Of a stretch of 64,000 bases of DNA, positions 42,219 to 51,715 are shown in pieces. The notes under the pieces are model-generated. The model worked only from the letters and a program-made list of their open reading frames with translations, ran no database searches and was not told the origin of the DNA. The DNA comes from Haladaptatus halobius (lineage in GTDB: Archaea; Halobacteriota; Halobacteria; Halobacteriales; Haladaptataceae). The stretch is taken from positions 1 to 64,000 of the forward strand of contig NZ_CP085340.1 in the NCBI RefSeq assembly GCF_020618475.1, given 5' to 3'. How positions within the stretch are numbered: position 1 is the first letter of the stretch; each line of letters begins with the position of its first letter. Position numbers and translations under genes: made by a program.

Positions 42219-45176
42219 ATGTCATCACCAAGCTCTTCAAAGGATATCTATGAAGAGACCCTCACCGTCTTTGAGCAAACCAACCATCCGAACGAACCCC
42301 TCACCTCGCCGGAGGTTGCCGAAGCTCTTGGTTGTCCACGCCGAACCGTCTATAAACGGCTGGAGAACCTCGTCGACAAAGGTGAACTCAGGACGAAGAA
42401 AGTCGGCTCGAGTGCTCGGGTATGGTGGCAACCACCCACGAATTCGACTGATCATACACCCACAGCTTCAGGAACCGATAACAGCGAACAAAGGCGGCTT
42501 GAAGACGAACTCCGGGCGACAAAGACCTGGTATCAACACCTCGTCGAGCAGACCCTTGTGGGCATCTATATCGTCCAGAACGGGGAAATGAAGTACGTCA
42601 ATCCGAAATTTGCCAACATTCTTGGCTATTCTCAGGACGAAGTAATCGGGGAATCGGCACTGGACTTTGTGGCGGAGGACGATCAAGCCCTGGTCGCTGA
42701 AAACTTCCGCAAACGTGAGCACGGTGAGGTCAACGCGATCCGATACGATGCCAAGGCCAAGCATGCAGACGGCACATTGGTTGACGTCGAAGTACATGGC
42801 GGTCTGATTGAGTACAAGGGAGAGCAAGCGATTCTCGGTATAATGGTTGATATGAGCGAACGAATGCAGCGTGAGCGGGCGCTTGAAGAATCAGAGCGAC
42901 GCTATCGGACACTTGCCGAACACTTCCCAAATGGCGTCGTAGCCCTGTTTGACCACGACCTTCGGTATACGCTTGTCACGGGATCGCCCTTCGACAATGC
43001 TGAACTGTCTCCCGAGGATATCGAAGGGCGGCCTGTCGGCGAAACGGCGTTAGACTCAAACGAACTCCTCAAGGAACACTATCAGGCAGCACTGTCGGGA
43101 GAAAAACGGACATTCGAGATCGAATGGGGCGGTCACGTCCTCCAAACATGGACACTTCCGGTGAGAGACGAAGCTGGATCGGTGTTTGCCGGGATGGTGA
43201 TGACACAGGATCTTACCAACCGCATCGAGCACGAACGCGAACTTGAACGCTACGAGACGATCTTCGAGACGATCAACGACGGCGTGTACAGTGTCGACTC
43301 CGAGGGTTGCTTTACGATGGTCAACGAGGCGTACGCCAAGATGGTGGGCCACGACCGCGAGGAGCTGCTTGGAGAACATGTCTCACTGGTGGTCGATGAG
43401 ACGGTCGTCACCACCGCCCAGGAAATCGAGCAGGACATGAGGACAAGCGAGCGAGCCCCATCGAAGGTTGAGGCGAAACTCCAACAGGCCGACGGTGGGA
43501 CGATCACTGCTGAGGCGACATTCGCGCTCCTACCGGGTGATAGCACGCATGAACGAGTGGGGGTCGTCCGTGATATCTCCGAGCGCAAGGAACGAGAGCG
43601 CCAGCTCGAACAGTACGAGCGCCTGGTTGAGACAGTAGAGGATGGCGTCTACGCCGTCGATGCGAACGCTCAATTTGTCACCGTCAACGATGCCTTCTGC
43701 GAGATGGTCGGCTGGGAGCGTGAGGAGCTACTTGGGCGGCACGCCACGACCGTTCACGCCGACGAAATCACGCCGCGTGCCGAGAAACTCGCCGCAGAAG
43801 TAGCCGCAAACGAGCGCGATGACGCGACCATCGAGCTCGAACTTCATACCAAGCACGGTGATCGAATTCCGGCAGAGAGCCGACTCCGTCCGTTTCCGAT
43901 TACTGGGGGAGTGGGCCGATGTGGAGTAGTTAGAGACATCAGTGAGCGGAAAAAGCGTGAGCGTGACCTCGAACGGCAGCGTCAAGAGCTGGCAGCACTC
44001 AATGATCTTCATACTGCCGTCAGAAGCGTAACCGACCTTGTGATTGAGCAGTCCACACGAGACGAAATTGAACAACGCGTCTGTGAACAGCTCGCCGAGT
44101 CAGATATCTATGACTTCGCCTGGATTGGTCAACTCGCCCGGAACGGCAAAGAGATTACTGTTAACGCGACGTCAAAGGAGACCGAGCAACTGGCCGAGAC
44201 CACTGTCCCACTCGACGAGAAGGCTCCGACAGAACATGGGCCGGTTGCACAAGCAGCGAATACACGATCACCGCATCTCTCTTGGGATATTTTCGAGGAT
44301 TCAACCTACGATAAATGGACGATCGATAGAGACTATCAGGATCACTCGATGTTAGCTGTTCCAATCATCCATGACGGTAGATTGTACGGCGTATTAACTC
44401 TCTATACCGACCGTTCCTTCGTAATGGGTGACGTTGAGCAAGAGATCATCCAGCAGCTTGGGGAGGTTATCGGCCACGCAATCACGGCGATCGAGCGCAA
44501 ACAATTATTGCTGGCTGACCGTTTGATCGAAGTCGAATATCATTCGAAGACGTTGGCTGAGCCCTTCATAGAGGCGACTGACAGTGACCTTGATATCTCG
44601 ATTGATCGAACTATCCCGCTTGCCGACGGTGAATTCCTTCAGTATTACACGTTCGATGGACTCACGGCAGAGCAGCCCCACGAACTTCTCAGAAAGTTTT
44701 CGTCGGTTACTAACGTTCGCGTCCTCTTCGATAAGGGAGAGCAAACTAGGGTTGAGGTTCGGACGTCAAGCGATACAATATCGTCGCTTTTCACTACGTT
44801 TGGAGGCCGCACGAAAAATACCAAGATAACGGACAATGAGCTGCGGATTATCGGTGAACTTCCAGCGACAGCACAAATACGCGAAGTGACCGAGGCAGTG
44901 AAGGAAATTTATCCAGACATGATGTTTGCTGGGCAGCAATACGTGACTCGCCAGCAGATGCCTCCTGCAGAGTTGCGAACCGTGTTTGAGGACTCACTCA
45001 CAGATCGGCAGCGGATCGCGCTTGAGGCAGCGTTCTATTCTGGATTTTTCGAGTGGCCTCGAAAGAGTTCTGGTGAAAACGTTGCTGAATCTCTTGACAT
45101 TAGTTCGTCGACTTTCCATCAGCATATTCGTAAGGCTGAGAAGAAGCTTCTGGGCGTAGTGTTCGCTGAGACTTAA
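42219..45176 (+). CDS. HTH-PAS-GAF sensor/regulator of the Bat type
   Basis: 985 residues from ATG 42219. Order: an N-terminal winged helix (about 8-70, EVAEALGCPRRTVYKRLENL); four PAS domains at about 95-215, 220-335, 345-455 and 470-585, each ending in a D-(M/I/L)-SERK-type linker; a GAF domain (about 600-760, with HSMLAVPIIHDGRLYGVLTL); a bacterio-opsin-activator N-type domain (about 760-920); and a C-terminal HTH10 (LTDRQRIALEAAFYSGFFEW). Helices at both ends make it a two-headed DNA-binding sensor, which is unusual; most Bat proteins have only the C-terminal HTH. It senses redox, oxygen or a ligand by inference. The next gene is 73 bp downstream. Confidence 0.9.
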   Translation: MSSPSSSKDIYEETLTVFEQTNHPNEPLTSPEVAEALGCPRRTVYKRLENLVDKGELRTKKVGSSARVWWQPPTNSTDHTPTASGTDNSEQRRLEDELRATKTWYQHLVEQTLVGIYIVQNGEMKYVNPKFANILGYSQDEVIGESALDFVAEDDQALVAENFRKREHGEVNAIRYDAKAKHADGTLVDVEVHGGLIEYKGEQAILGIMVDMSERMQRERALEESERRYRTLAEHFPNGVVALFDHDLRYTLVTGSPFDNAELSPEDIEGRPVGETALDSNELLKEHYQAALSGEKRTFEIEWGGHVLQTWTLPVRDEAGSVFAGMVMTQDLTNRIEHERELERYETIFETINDGVYSVDSEGCFTMVNEAYAKMVGHDREELLGEHVSLVVDETVVTTAQEIEQDMRTSERAPSKVEAKLQQADGGTITAEATFALLPGDSTHERVGVVRDISERKERERQLEQYERLVETVEDGVYAVDANAQFVTVNDAFCEMVGWEREELLGRHATTVHADEITPRAEKLAAEVAANERDDATIELELHTKHGDRIPAESRLRPFPITGGVGRCGVVRDISERKKRERDLERQRQELAALNDLHTAVRSVTDLVIEQSTRDEIEQRVCEQLAESDIYDFAWIGQLARNGKEITVNATSKETEQLAETTVPLDEKAPTEHGPVAQAANTRSPHLSWDIFEDSTYDKWTIDRDYQDHSMLAVPIIHDGRLYGVLTLYTDRSFVMGDVEQEIIQQLGEVIGHAITAIERKQLLLADRLIEVEYHSKTLAEPFIEATDSDLDISIDRTIPLADGEFLQYYTFDGLTAEQPHELLRKFSSVTNVRVLFDKGEQTRVEVRTSSDTISSLFTTFGGRTKNTKITDNELRIIGELPATAQIREVTEAVKEIYPDMMFAGQQYVTRQQMPPAELRTVFEDSLTDRQRIALEAAFYSGFFEWPRKSSGENVAESLDISSSTFHQHIRKAEKKLLGVVFAET

Positions 45177-45249
45177 CACCAAGTTCTTCAATCAGCCTTA
45201 TATTTCCGGCATTCGGATTATGCCACTCTAGAGATATTCTCTATACACT

Positions 45250-45936
45250 ATGGATAGCGAGATACAACTGCCTCCAGGAGACACTGATCCTCTTGTTCGA
45301 TCGGCGATTCTTGCTGATCCACGCCAGCGACGGATACTTGCTATTCTATTGAATCATTCCCGTCCGATGACGGAACGCGATCTCGCTGTTCAGCTCACCG
45401 CCCAAGAAACGGAACAATCACCATCAGATCTGACCGAGGAGGATTACCAGCAGATCCAGATGACCCTGTATCACTATTGTTTACCGAAGTTGGAAGCAAC
45501 AGGATGGATTGAGCGGCAACCAGAGGGGATCATCGCCACTGAGCGGCTTTTTTTCGAACAGACAGAATTATCTCTCCCTGATATAGACGACCCTGACTTG
45601 CCATCCTGGGAAGCGCTTGCACCACTCCTTGCACGTCCACGACGTCAGCATGTTGCGTCAATCATCGCCGATTACAATCAATCACTCACCCTTGACGAAC
45701 TCGGTACCGCGCTGACGACTTCTGACCATACTACTTGGGAAGCAGAGGATGGTGGCAACGAACCCACTCTCCTCGTGACACTCCATCACGTGGATTTGCC
45801 GAAGTTAGAGGAAGTCGGGTTGATTGAGTATGACAGTGATGAGAAAACGATTACTCAGCAACGTTCGCTTCGGACTTTCGTAGACTGGATGGACAACAGC
45901 AGCAGCACGAATGAAGTGACCGATACCAATTCATAG
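45250..45936 (+). CDS. Tandem DUF7344 winged-helix protein
   Basis: 228 residues with two similar halves. Each has a start like R-x-R-R-I-L-A-I-L-L or R-P-R-R-Q-H-V-A-S-I-I, a middle MTLYHYCLPKLEATGWIE or VTLHHVDLPKLEEVGLIEYD, and an acidic linker. The L-x-H-x-x-L-P-K-L-E motif is the mark of the DUF7344 family, whose members are small haloarchaeal DNA-binding regulators. It follows the Bat-type sensor and may be its effector or a partner. It ends about 50 bp before polymerase fragment 4. Confidence 0.78.
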   Translation: MDSEIQLPPGDTDPLVRSAILADPRQRRILAILLNHSRPMTERDLAVQLTAQETEQSPSDLTEEDYQQIQMTLYHYCLPKLEATGWIERQPEGIIATERLFFEQTELSLPDIDDPDLPSWEALAPLLARPRRQHVASIIADYNQSLTLDELGTALTTSDHTTWEAEDGGNEPTLLVTLHHVDLPKLEEVGLIEYDSDEKTITQQRSLRTFVDWMDNSSSTNEVTDTNS

Positions 45937-45990
45937 TCCGATTGCGATCGGGTATAGAAACCATAGAGGAATTAAGTCGGTTGGAATAGA

Positions 45991-46490
45991 TGACGAGCGG
46001 GCTATCTTCCGGACGTACTCCAACCACTCATTGAGGATCGCGATGCAATCAAAGCCGAGATTCGAGAGACCGAGGACGAGGATTGTTGCGATGAGTTGGA
46101 AGGCCAATCGAGTGCGATTAAGTGGATTTTGGTGTCGTGTTTCGGCTATCAGGGCTTTTCGAATGCCAAGTTCGGGCGGATCGAGTGCCACGAAGCGATC
46201 AACGCGTATGCACGGGAGATTCTGTTGGAAACGAAAGCAGTACTCGAGGAGAACGGGTGGCGGATTGTGTATGGCATCGTCGACAGTGTGTGGGTGACAC
46301 CGATCGACGGGGAGGAACAAACATCGCTGTCCGAGCTTGTCTCGGAGATTTCTAAGCAAGTGGAGGTTCGGCTTGAGCATGAAGCCCACTACGACTGGAT
46401 TGCGTTCGTTCCGTTGCGTGATTCTGACGTTGGTGCGCTCACGAAGTACTTCGGGAAAGTGGTTGGTGAAGACGAGTATAAGTGTCTCTC
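45991..46490 (+). pseudogene. Family B DNA polymerase, fragment 4
   Basis: Reads GYLPDVLQPLIEDRDAIKAE and motif B IKWILVSCFGYQGF, YGIVDSVWV at motif C, and KYFGKVVGEDEYK, where homology ends sharply. The following DNA is the promoter and gene of an enolase-superfamily enzyme. Fragment 5 at 48126 takes up the sequence at the next codon (YRGIEC). So fragments 4 and 5 may be the two halves of one polymerase gene split by about 1.6 kb of cargo. Confidence 0.83.
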
Positions 46491-46554
46491 TTGTCCATCA
46501 TTCTCACCAGGGTCTAGGTTATTATAGGTGGATCGAGAATTTCCCACATACGAT

Positions 46555-47685
46555 ATGGAAATTCAACAATTAGAGACGTTCACTAAGAAAGATGTTCGGG
46601 GGAAGCCGGCGCCCGTGAGTTTTGTCCGTGTCCGAACTGACACGGATGAGGAGGGACTCGGGCAAATGTCTCCCTACAACGCGGATATCTCGGCTAAGGT
46701 TTTTCACCGACAGGTTGCGCCCCACGCGCTCGGTGCAGATCCGATGGATATCGACGGTCTCGTCGACGAGATCGTCGACGCGGAGTACAAATTCCCTTGG
46801 TCGTATCTTAACCGTGCGTTGACCGGCCTCGATACCGCCTTGTGGGACTTAAAGGCCAAACAGGAGGGAGTGAGCGTAGCCGAATTGATCGGTGGGAAGC
46901 CGACGACACTTAAACCGTACGGCTCAAGCATGAGTCGGGAAAACACTCCTGAGGCCGAAGCTGAGCGTCTTGCAAGACTGAAGGAGGAGCGGGGGTTTGA
47001 GGCGTTCAAAATCCGTGTTGGTAGCACGATGGGAGACAATGAGGACGCGTGGGAGGGCCGGACGGAGAACTTGATACCCACGGTTCGCGAGGCCGTCAGT
47101 GACGAGACGCAATTATTCGTTGACGCCAACGGTTGCTATACACCCGAGAAAGCCATCGAGGTCGGAGAGCTCCTTGACGCGCATGACGTCGTCCACTACG
47201 AGGAACCCTGTCCCTTTCCAAAGCTCGAGTGGACCACAGAAGTACGCGAGGCGCTCAATGATACCGACGTGCAAGTCGCCGGCGGTGAACAAGACAATGA
47301 CCTCACGCAGTGGCAACGGATGATCAATATGCACGCCGTGGACATCGTTCAACCGGACATCTGTTACGTCGGAGGCCTCGCACGCGCAATGCGCGTGGCC
47401 GACATGGCCGAAGATGCCGGACTGCTGGTCATTCCTCACTCTGCGAATCACTCGCTGGTCACCGTATTTACGATGCACATGCTTACCGCGATCGATAACG
47501 CAGGGCCGTACTTTGAATTCTCGGTCGAGGATCATTGGGCCGAGGAAATGCTCGAACCCGCACTGACCGTCGAAGATGGCGAAATCGAAGTCCCCGATCG
47601 TCCCGGATGGGGGTTCGAAATCAACCCTGAATGGCTCGCCACCTCAACGTACGAAGCCAACTCTCGTGAAGCGCCAGCTATGTAG
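46555..47685 (+). CDS. Enolase-superfamily (mandelate racemase type) dehydratase/racemase
   Basis: About 376 residues from ATG 46555; TTATTATAG at 46518-46526 fits as TATA box. Capping domain at 1-120. In the barrel: AFKIRVG (catalytic Lys strand), FVDANGCY (first metal Asp), YEEPCPF (second ligand), GGEQDN (third) and VIPHSANHS, with the His of the mandelate racemase subgroup. All ligands and the base are present, so it should be active, probably on a sugar acid. It is only distantly similar to the other enolase-superfamily gene at 11677. The gene sits between polymerase fragments 4 and 5 with a truncated TRAM gene. Confidence 0.87.
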   Translation: MEIQQLETFTKKDVRGKPAPVSFVRVRTDTDEEGLGQMSPYNADISAKVFHRQVAPHALGADPMDIDGLVDEIVDAEYKFPWSYLNRALTGLDTALWDLKAKQEGVSVAELIGGKPTTLKPYGSSMSRENTPEAEAERLARLKEERGFEAFKIRVGSTMGDNEDAWEGRTENLIPTVREAVSDETQLFVDANGCYTPEKAIEVGELLDAHDVVHYEEPCPFPKLEWTTEVREALNDTDVQVAGGEQDNDLTQWQRMINMHAVDIVQPDICYVGGLARAMRVADMAEDAGLLVIPHSANHSLVTVFTMHMLTAIDNAGPYFEFSVEDHWAEEMLEPALTVEDGEIEVPDRPGWGFEINPEWLATSTYEANSREAPAM

Positions 47686-47704
47686 CACGTAGTTGATAGA
47701 TATT

Positions 47705-48007
47705 GTCGTATTCACTTCTCTCAACACGGGCAATCCCATCACCTTGCTCGCCGATCTCTTTGATTTCGACACTTCGGCGCTCTCCCTCCTCGACAGGCGG
47801 TGCAGGCTGATCGTGGAAGCGGTTCGACTCAGTCTGCGAGGTGTCTGTTCCTGACGAACCAGATCCGAGGAGTGCCACATGGTAGGTGCCATTTGCTTGG
47901 ATGTCTCCGTCTGTTATCTCCTCTTTCGGGATCGTGATGGTGTAGGACTCTTCCTGATCCTGGATGCGTTCACTGAACAGGCACAGTAACTCATCGGGGA
48001 CCTCCAT
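47705..48007 (-). pseudogene. TRAM-domain protein, 3' truncated
   Basis: From ATG 48007: MEVPDELLCLFSERIQDQEE, TIPKEEITDGDIQANGTYHV, then the TRAM start PVEEGERRSVEIKEIGEQGD, GIARVE. After RVE the homology stops and 9 foreign codons run to a stop at 47678, overlapping the end of the enolase-superfamily gene. The missing half of the beta-barrel means RNA binding is likely lost. TRAM proteins in haloarchaea bind RNA and are linked to translation or cold response. The truncation marks another insertion edge. Confidence 0.72.
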
Positions 48008-48125
48008 GTCCAACTTTGAGCATCACAGTGGCATAAATATACACGTGAATCTCGGTGAGAACGCTTGTTTCTCGGCAGTGGCAGCGTGGTCGGGCGAAAG
48101 CTATCGCTCTCGACGCCCGGCGACC

Positions 48126-48624
48126 CAGGTATCGTGGCATCGAGTGTCGCCAGCGAAGCACGTCGTCGTATATCGATGAGGCGCAGAAAGCGGTGATTCG
48201 AGCCGTGGATGAGTATCGTGACCCAGAGATGGATTGTGAGGAATTGCGGTCGTGGGTTGATCGCCTTGAGCGTGGGGTGGTCGATCCGAATGAGTTGGTG
48301 ATCACAAACCGTGTTTCGAAAAAACGGGAGGACTACACGCAGTCGACGCGGAATGTGGCAGCGCTGGAGCGGGTGGCGGATTTGGGGCTATCGCGTGCAC
48401 CTGGTCAGAGTGTGTCGTATGTGGTGGTGAATGATGCGAAGCGGTCGCGAGAGCGGGTGATGTTGGCGAGTGAGGGCCTAAGTGGGTATGATACTAGGTT
48501 CTATCGGGAGCTGCTGATTCGTGCAGCAGCGAGTGTGGTATCGCCGTTGGGGTGGCGTGAGTCGGATATTGAGGACGAGTTAAGGCAGTACACTGAGTCG
48601 AGCTTACGGTCATTCAGCTGCTGA
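48126..48624 (+). pseudogene. Family B DNA polymerase, C-terminal fragment 5
   Basis: Starts abruptly at YRGIECRQRSTSSYIDEAQK and runs without stop through CEELRSWVDRLERGVVDPNELV, NRVSKKREDYTQST, SYVVVNDAKRSRERVML and SPLGWRESDIEDELRQY to the end SFSC-stop. It shares MDCEELRSW with fragment 6, where other copies have AVCEEL or AVCEVL, so 5 and 6 are closest relatives. The open frame could be read from an upstream start but lacks the catalytic core. Confidence 0.82.
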
Positions 48625-48866
48625 TCGAAGAGAACGTCTTCAGTAAGATATTCTACCAGTATTCCAAAAGTTAATTTCACCGACCGTATTGTCTCTTCTT
48701 TAGCCATATTTCTTCCATATTTCTTAAATAGGATCGGTGATAAAAATTAGTACAATCGAAGGAACAAAGCTGGCGGAATTGGAGATCAGCCCCTACCACA
48801 CTGACAATCACGAATCAGACACACTACCTCTGACGTCCGTTGGCACTCCATCCCAGTAACTAGACA

Positions 48867-49193
48867 ATGACAATCGACCCTCCGCAATCATCAGAACCCT
48901 CATTCGATATGCTTTTTAAGATACTCGCAAATCAACATCGACGTTATCTCCTCTATCACCTCTCGACAATGAATGGAGAGGCATTCACGCTCTCAGCGCT
49001 CGTTGATATACTTGCGCAAGACGTCGCTATAACCCGCAAACATCTTCGGATAAACCTCCATCAACGCCACCTACCGAAGCTGGCTGATCACAATGTAATT
49101 GAGTACGATTCACGGAGTCAAACCATTCATTATCGTGGCAATAACCGTCTTGAGGTACTCTTAGAAATGTGCCGGCACCAAGAACAAGAGTAA
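48867..49193 (+). CDS. Small DUF7344 winged-helix protein
   Basis: 108 residues. The helix part FKILANQHRRYLLYHLSTMN and the DUF7344 mark LRINLHQRHLPKLADHNVIEYD are both present. A single domain, unlike the double one at 45250. Likely a small DNA-binding regulator. It is followed 180 bp later by a HalOD1 gene in the same direction. The pairing of DUF7344 and HalOD1 genes recurs at 49836-50995 on the other strand. Confidence 0.75.
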   Translation: MTIDPPQSSEPSFDMLFKILANQHRRYLLYHLSTMNGEAFTLSALVDILAQDVAITRKHLRINLHQRHLPKLADHNVIEYDSRSQTIHYRGNNRLEVLLEMCRHQEQE

Positions 49194-49370
49194 CTCGGTG
49201 GACAAGGTTTAGCGGTCCATCCTCTTGGTGATCACTTTTGAGCACTAAAGTACAATACTGTCCCGTTAGTTATTTACCGGCTGCTCCAGTTAACCGAGTT
49301 AGCAGGAACATCCCGTAAAGAGTACCTTGCCTTTGCAAGGTGGGTGTTCTTACAGGAGGGACATAAGGGA

Positions 49371-49649
49371 ATGAATTCACCAACCATGGGGAGTAGACAG
49401 ATAACAATTGGAATGTCGGATTCACTCACTGAACGGATTATCACTACGGTTGCAGAGATAGACGGACAGTCAGTAGATGAACTCGAACCGTTATATAATG
49501 CGATTAACCCTGAAGCACTTGAGTCACTTTTTGCATCTCGAGCAGACGGGTCATCCCGTCCAGACGGCGAAGTCTCGTTTCAGTATGCAGGGTACTGGGT
49601 TACCGTATCGAGTGAAGGGGCCGTTGAGATCAAGACCGACGACAGATAG
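49371..49649 (+). CDS. HalOD1 domain protein (2)
   Basis: 92 residues from ATG 49371, preceded by GGAGGGA. It reads DSLTERIITTVAEIDGQSVD, LEPLYNAINPEALESLF, and ends VSFQYAGYWVTVSSEGAVEI, the full HalOD1 pattern. ATG 49386 is possible. The role is as for the other HalOD1 proteins: a small signalling or adaptor module. Confidence 0.76.
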   Translation: MNSPTMGSRQITIGMSDSLTERIITTVAEIDGQSVDELEPLYNAINPEALESLFASRADGSSRPDGEVSFQYAGYWVTVSSEGAVEIKTDDR

Positions 49650-49835
49650 ATACGATGAAGGATTGTATAGATTAGGGGCTTTCAAGTTTCCTGAGCAACT
49701 GAGTTGTTACCAAACTCTCCACTTCTCCCTAATTTCAAATGATTCAGTTTGCATTCCCCTTAACAACTACGACGAATGATGCGAGAGTTATGGTGGTTTG
49801 CTGAGTAACTCTCATTCATCATGTCATCCGAAAAT

Positions 49836-50141
49836 TCACTCATTTCCTCGAACGACGACAGTCTCCTTTGTTACAGAGACGTGGCACCCGTTGAAGCGAA
49901 ACGTCACCGATCTCTCTTCGTGGATCGTTCGGCTGTTTGATTCGCGAAAAAGGCCATCAAGATGCACAGGATCCACCACGTCGTAGAGTGGGTCGAGTTC
50001 GATCACCGGTGTATTCGTGAGAGCGACAGTTGCTCGAACGACGGCTTCACTCGGTAGTTCATCGATCTCGATTTTGTAGCTAACTTCGGGGGCTTTGTGG
50101 GCAGTCTCGTTACCCGGTTCGTCAGGTGAAGAGTCTGTCAT
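49836..50141 (-). CDS. HalOD1 domain protein (3)
   Basis: 101 residues. A polar N terminus (about 30) precedes AVVRATVALTNTPVIELDPL, YDVVDPVHLDGLF and VTFRFNGCHVSVTKETVVV. It starts 2 bp after the stop of the DUF7344-sensor gene, so they form an operon and probably act in one pathway. The D-P-x-x-L-D signature is complete. Confidence 0.76.
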   Translation of the reverse strand: MTDSSPDEPGNETAHKAPEVSYKIEIDELPSEAVVRATVALTNTPVIELDPLYDVVDPVHLDGLFRESNSRTIHEERSVTFRFNGCHVSVTKETVVVRGNE

Positions 50142-50143
50142 TG

Positions 50144-50995
50144 CTATGAGTGGAGTTCCTTTTGGAAATCTGCACTCTGGTAGTCAAGATGATCAAGCCG
50201 TGGCCCGAGCAGTTCCCGAACGAGGACGACCAGCGGGTTGTCCTCGCCCTTCCCGACCATTACCGTCTCCTTGGGGTGCTTGCCATCGGAATTCGGCTCA
50301 TCCAGAATGGCAAGCATGACCTTTTGGCGGTCGACGAGAACCAGTCGACCGACCTTTGGATACCTTGATGGTGTATTCAACCACCCACGCTGGGGTTCCC
50401 AGAGAGTGACTTCTGGCAGATGGCTCCGGATGAGATCGCGAACCGTAGAATTTTGCGAACCCACGTATATCTCCACGCCCCGGTCGATGGCATCTTCTGC
50501 GTGACAGAGACACTTCTCTTCGAGCAGATCGGTGCTGACGAACATGCAAAACAGTTCCTCCTCTGCCTCGTCGGCAAGTTGTCTTCCGTACTCAAGTGCT
50601 GCCTGACGGCCTTCAAGAGTTCCGATCGAGTTCTCGTCGGACTGCCGATCAGTTTCAAACCGAGCTATTAACTCGGCAAACATGTCTTCTTCGTGCCAGT
50701 CAATATCTAGCATGGCGTCGTTTCGAGACGTAACAACGTTCGCCTCTTGATCGTAATCAATGAATCCAAAATCCGCGAGTTTCGGGAGAGAATTATGATA
50801 CAGAGTGATCTGTTTTCGTTTGAGGTGATGCTCATACTCGTCGGAGCTCATCACAGTCTCGTTCTGTTTCACCAGCCGTTCGGCCAGCTCGTTCAGATGG
50901 AGCGGCCGTGAGGCATCTTCAAGAATAGCCAATGTATCCTGATTGTCGGGATTGGATAGGACAGTTTTCCACTTTTGACGCTCATTGTCCGTCAT
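50144..50995 (-). CDS. DUF7344 winged-helix protein with C-terminal sensor domain
   Basis: 283 residues from ATG 50995; ATG 51025 would add 10. The N-terminal DUF7344 part (about 1-100) has ITLYHNSLPKLADFGFIDYD. The C-terminal part (about 110-283) has GRQAALEYGRQLADEAEEEL, FCMFVSTDLLEEKCL, DAIDRGVEIYVGSQNSTVRD and LVLVDRQKVMLAI, the layout of TrmB-like/PLD-like ligand-sensing domains (phospholipase D fold without clear HKD). Probably a transcription regulator responding to a small molecule. It is coupled with HalOD1 protein 3. Confidence 0.77.
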   Translation of the reverse strand: MTDNERQKWKTVLSNPDNQDTLAILEDASRPLHLNELAERLVKQNETVMSSDEYEHHLKRKQITLYHNSLPKLADFGFIDYDQEANVVTSRNDAMLDIDWHEEDMFAELIARFETDRQSDENSIGTLEGRQAALEYGRQLADEAEEELFCMFVSTDLLEEKCLCHAEDAIDRGVEIYVGSQNSTVRDLIRSHLPEVTLWEPQRGWLNTPSRYPKVGRLVLVDRQKVMLAILDEPNSDGKHPKETVMVGKGEDNPLVVLVRELLGPRLDHLDYQSADFQKELHS

Positions 50996-51008
50996 ACTGA
51001 ACTCATCA

Positions 51009-51344
51009 TTATAGATGCAATTCAATAAGTAGCAGGCCTAACAAAATAGGGCCAATAAGAGCACCGACGATTAACGACCACAGGCGGTCGTCAATTACGC
51101 TCGCGACCTCGATGCTAATCTCATCCTTGGGGAGCGGCGACCGGAACACTGGCACCCTGAACTGCTCGACAGTGACGTCAATTGGTTCATGAAACACACC
51201 ACGTGTTGTCGTGTCCTTCACGATCGTGGATTCGGCGAAATCAATACCATTGCGGTGCTCACACAACGTGAACCGTACGCCCCAGTGAAAGTCGCGGTCG
51301 CAATGCAATTGTGACTGAATTCGGGGCGACGATTCGATTTGTGA
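51009..51344 (-). pseudogene. Membrane protein, 5' truncated
   Basis: Protein-like sequence begins around SPRIQSQLHCDRDFHWGVRF and continues VKDTTTRGVFHEPIDVTVEQ, FRVPVFRSPLPKDEISIEVA, and a C-terminal membrane helix LWSLIVGALIGPILLGLLLI. The open frame upstream is antisense to the Usp fragment at 51345 and has no such character, so the N terminus is lost at about 51345. No family recognised. Confidence 0.5.
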
Positions 51345-51668
51345 CGGCAGTTGATTGCAGACGCCTCGGAGGAACTCTTCGATGCGACGTCTGAGTTCCT
51401 GAACGAGCTTGAACAGCTCTGTTCGGTCGAGACTGAAAGTACCGTCCTCAAAACAACCGATACCGTTGATGAGATTGTTGCAGCAACGACCGGTGCTGAT
51501 TTGGCAACCCTCAGAACAGTTGCTCATTCACGAGTACACGAACTGGTATTTGGTGATTCCGCGACAGACATTAGCGATCAGCTTGATTGTAGCGTGCTGC
51601 TCGTCCATCCACCGAAGTCGAGAGGACAGATGTTCCTCAGCGCAATCGTTCGGCGAATTGCATATTAA
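51345..51668 (+). pseudogene. Universal stress protein domain fragment
   Basis: Reads IADASEELFDATSEFLNELE, TVDEIVAATTGADLATLRT, and the typical end HSRVHELVFGDSATDISDQL, DCSVLLVHPP. This is the C-terminal half of a UspA domain, probably from a permease-Usp fusion, as the end MFLSAIVRRIAY is not that of a free UspA. The ATP-binding start is missing. It borders polymerase fragment 6. Confidence 0.6.
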
Positions 51669-51715
51669 TCGTCGTCTCTACTCTTCAGTGAAAGCACTCG
51701 ACTGCAGGAGTTACT

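Noticed and set aside
46490..48125. Intein in the polymerase gene
   Set aside because: A break at a conserved polymerase codon suggests an intein, but the DNA between fragments 4 and 5 has no splicing blocks or homing endonuclease; it holds an enzyme gene with its own promoter and an antisense TRAM remnant.
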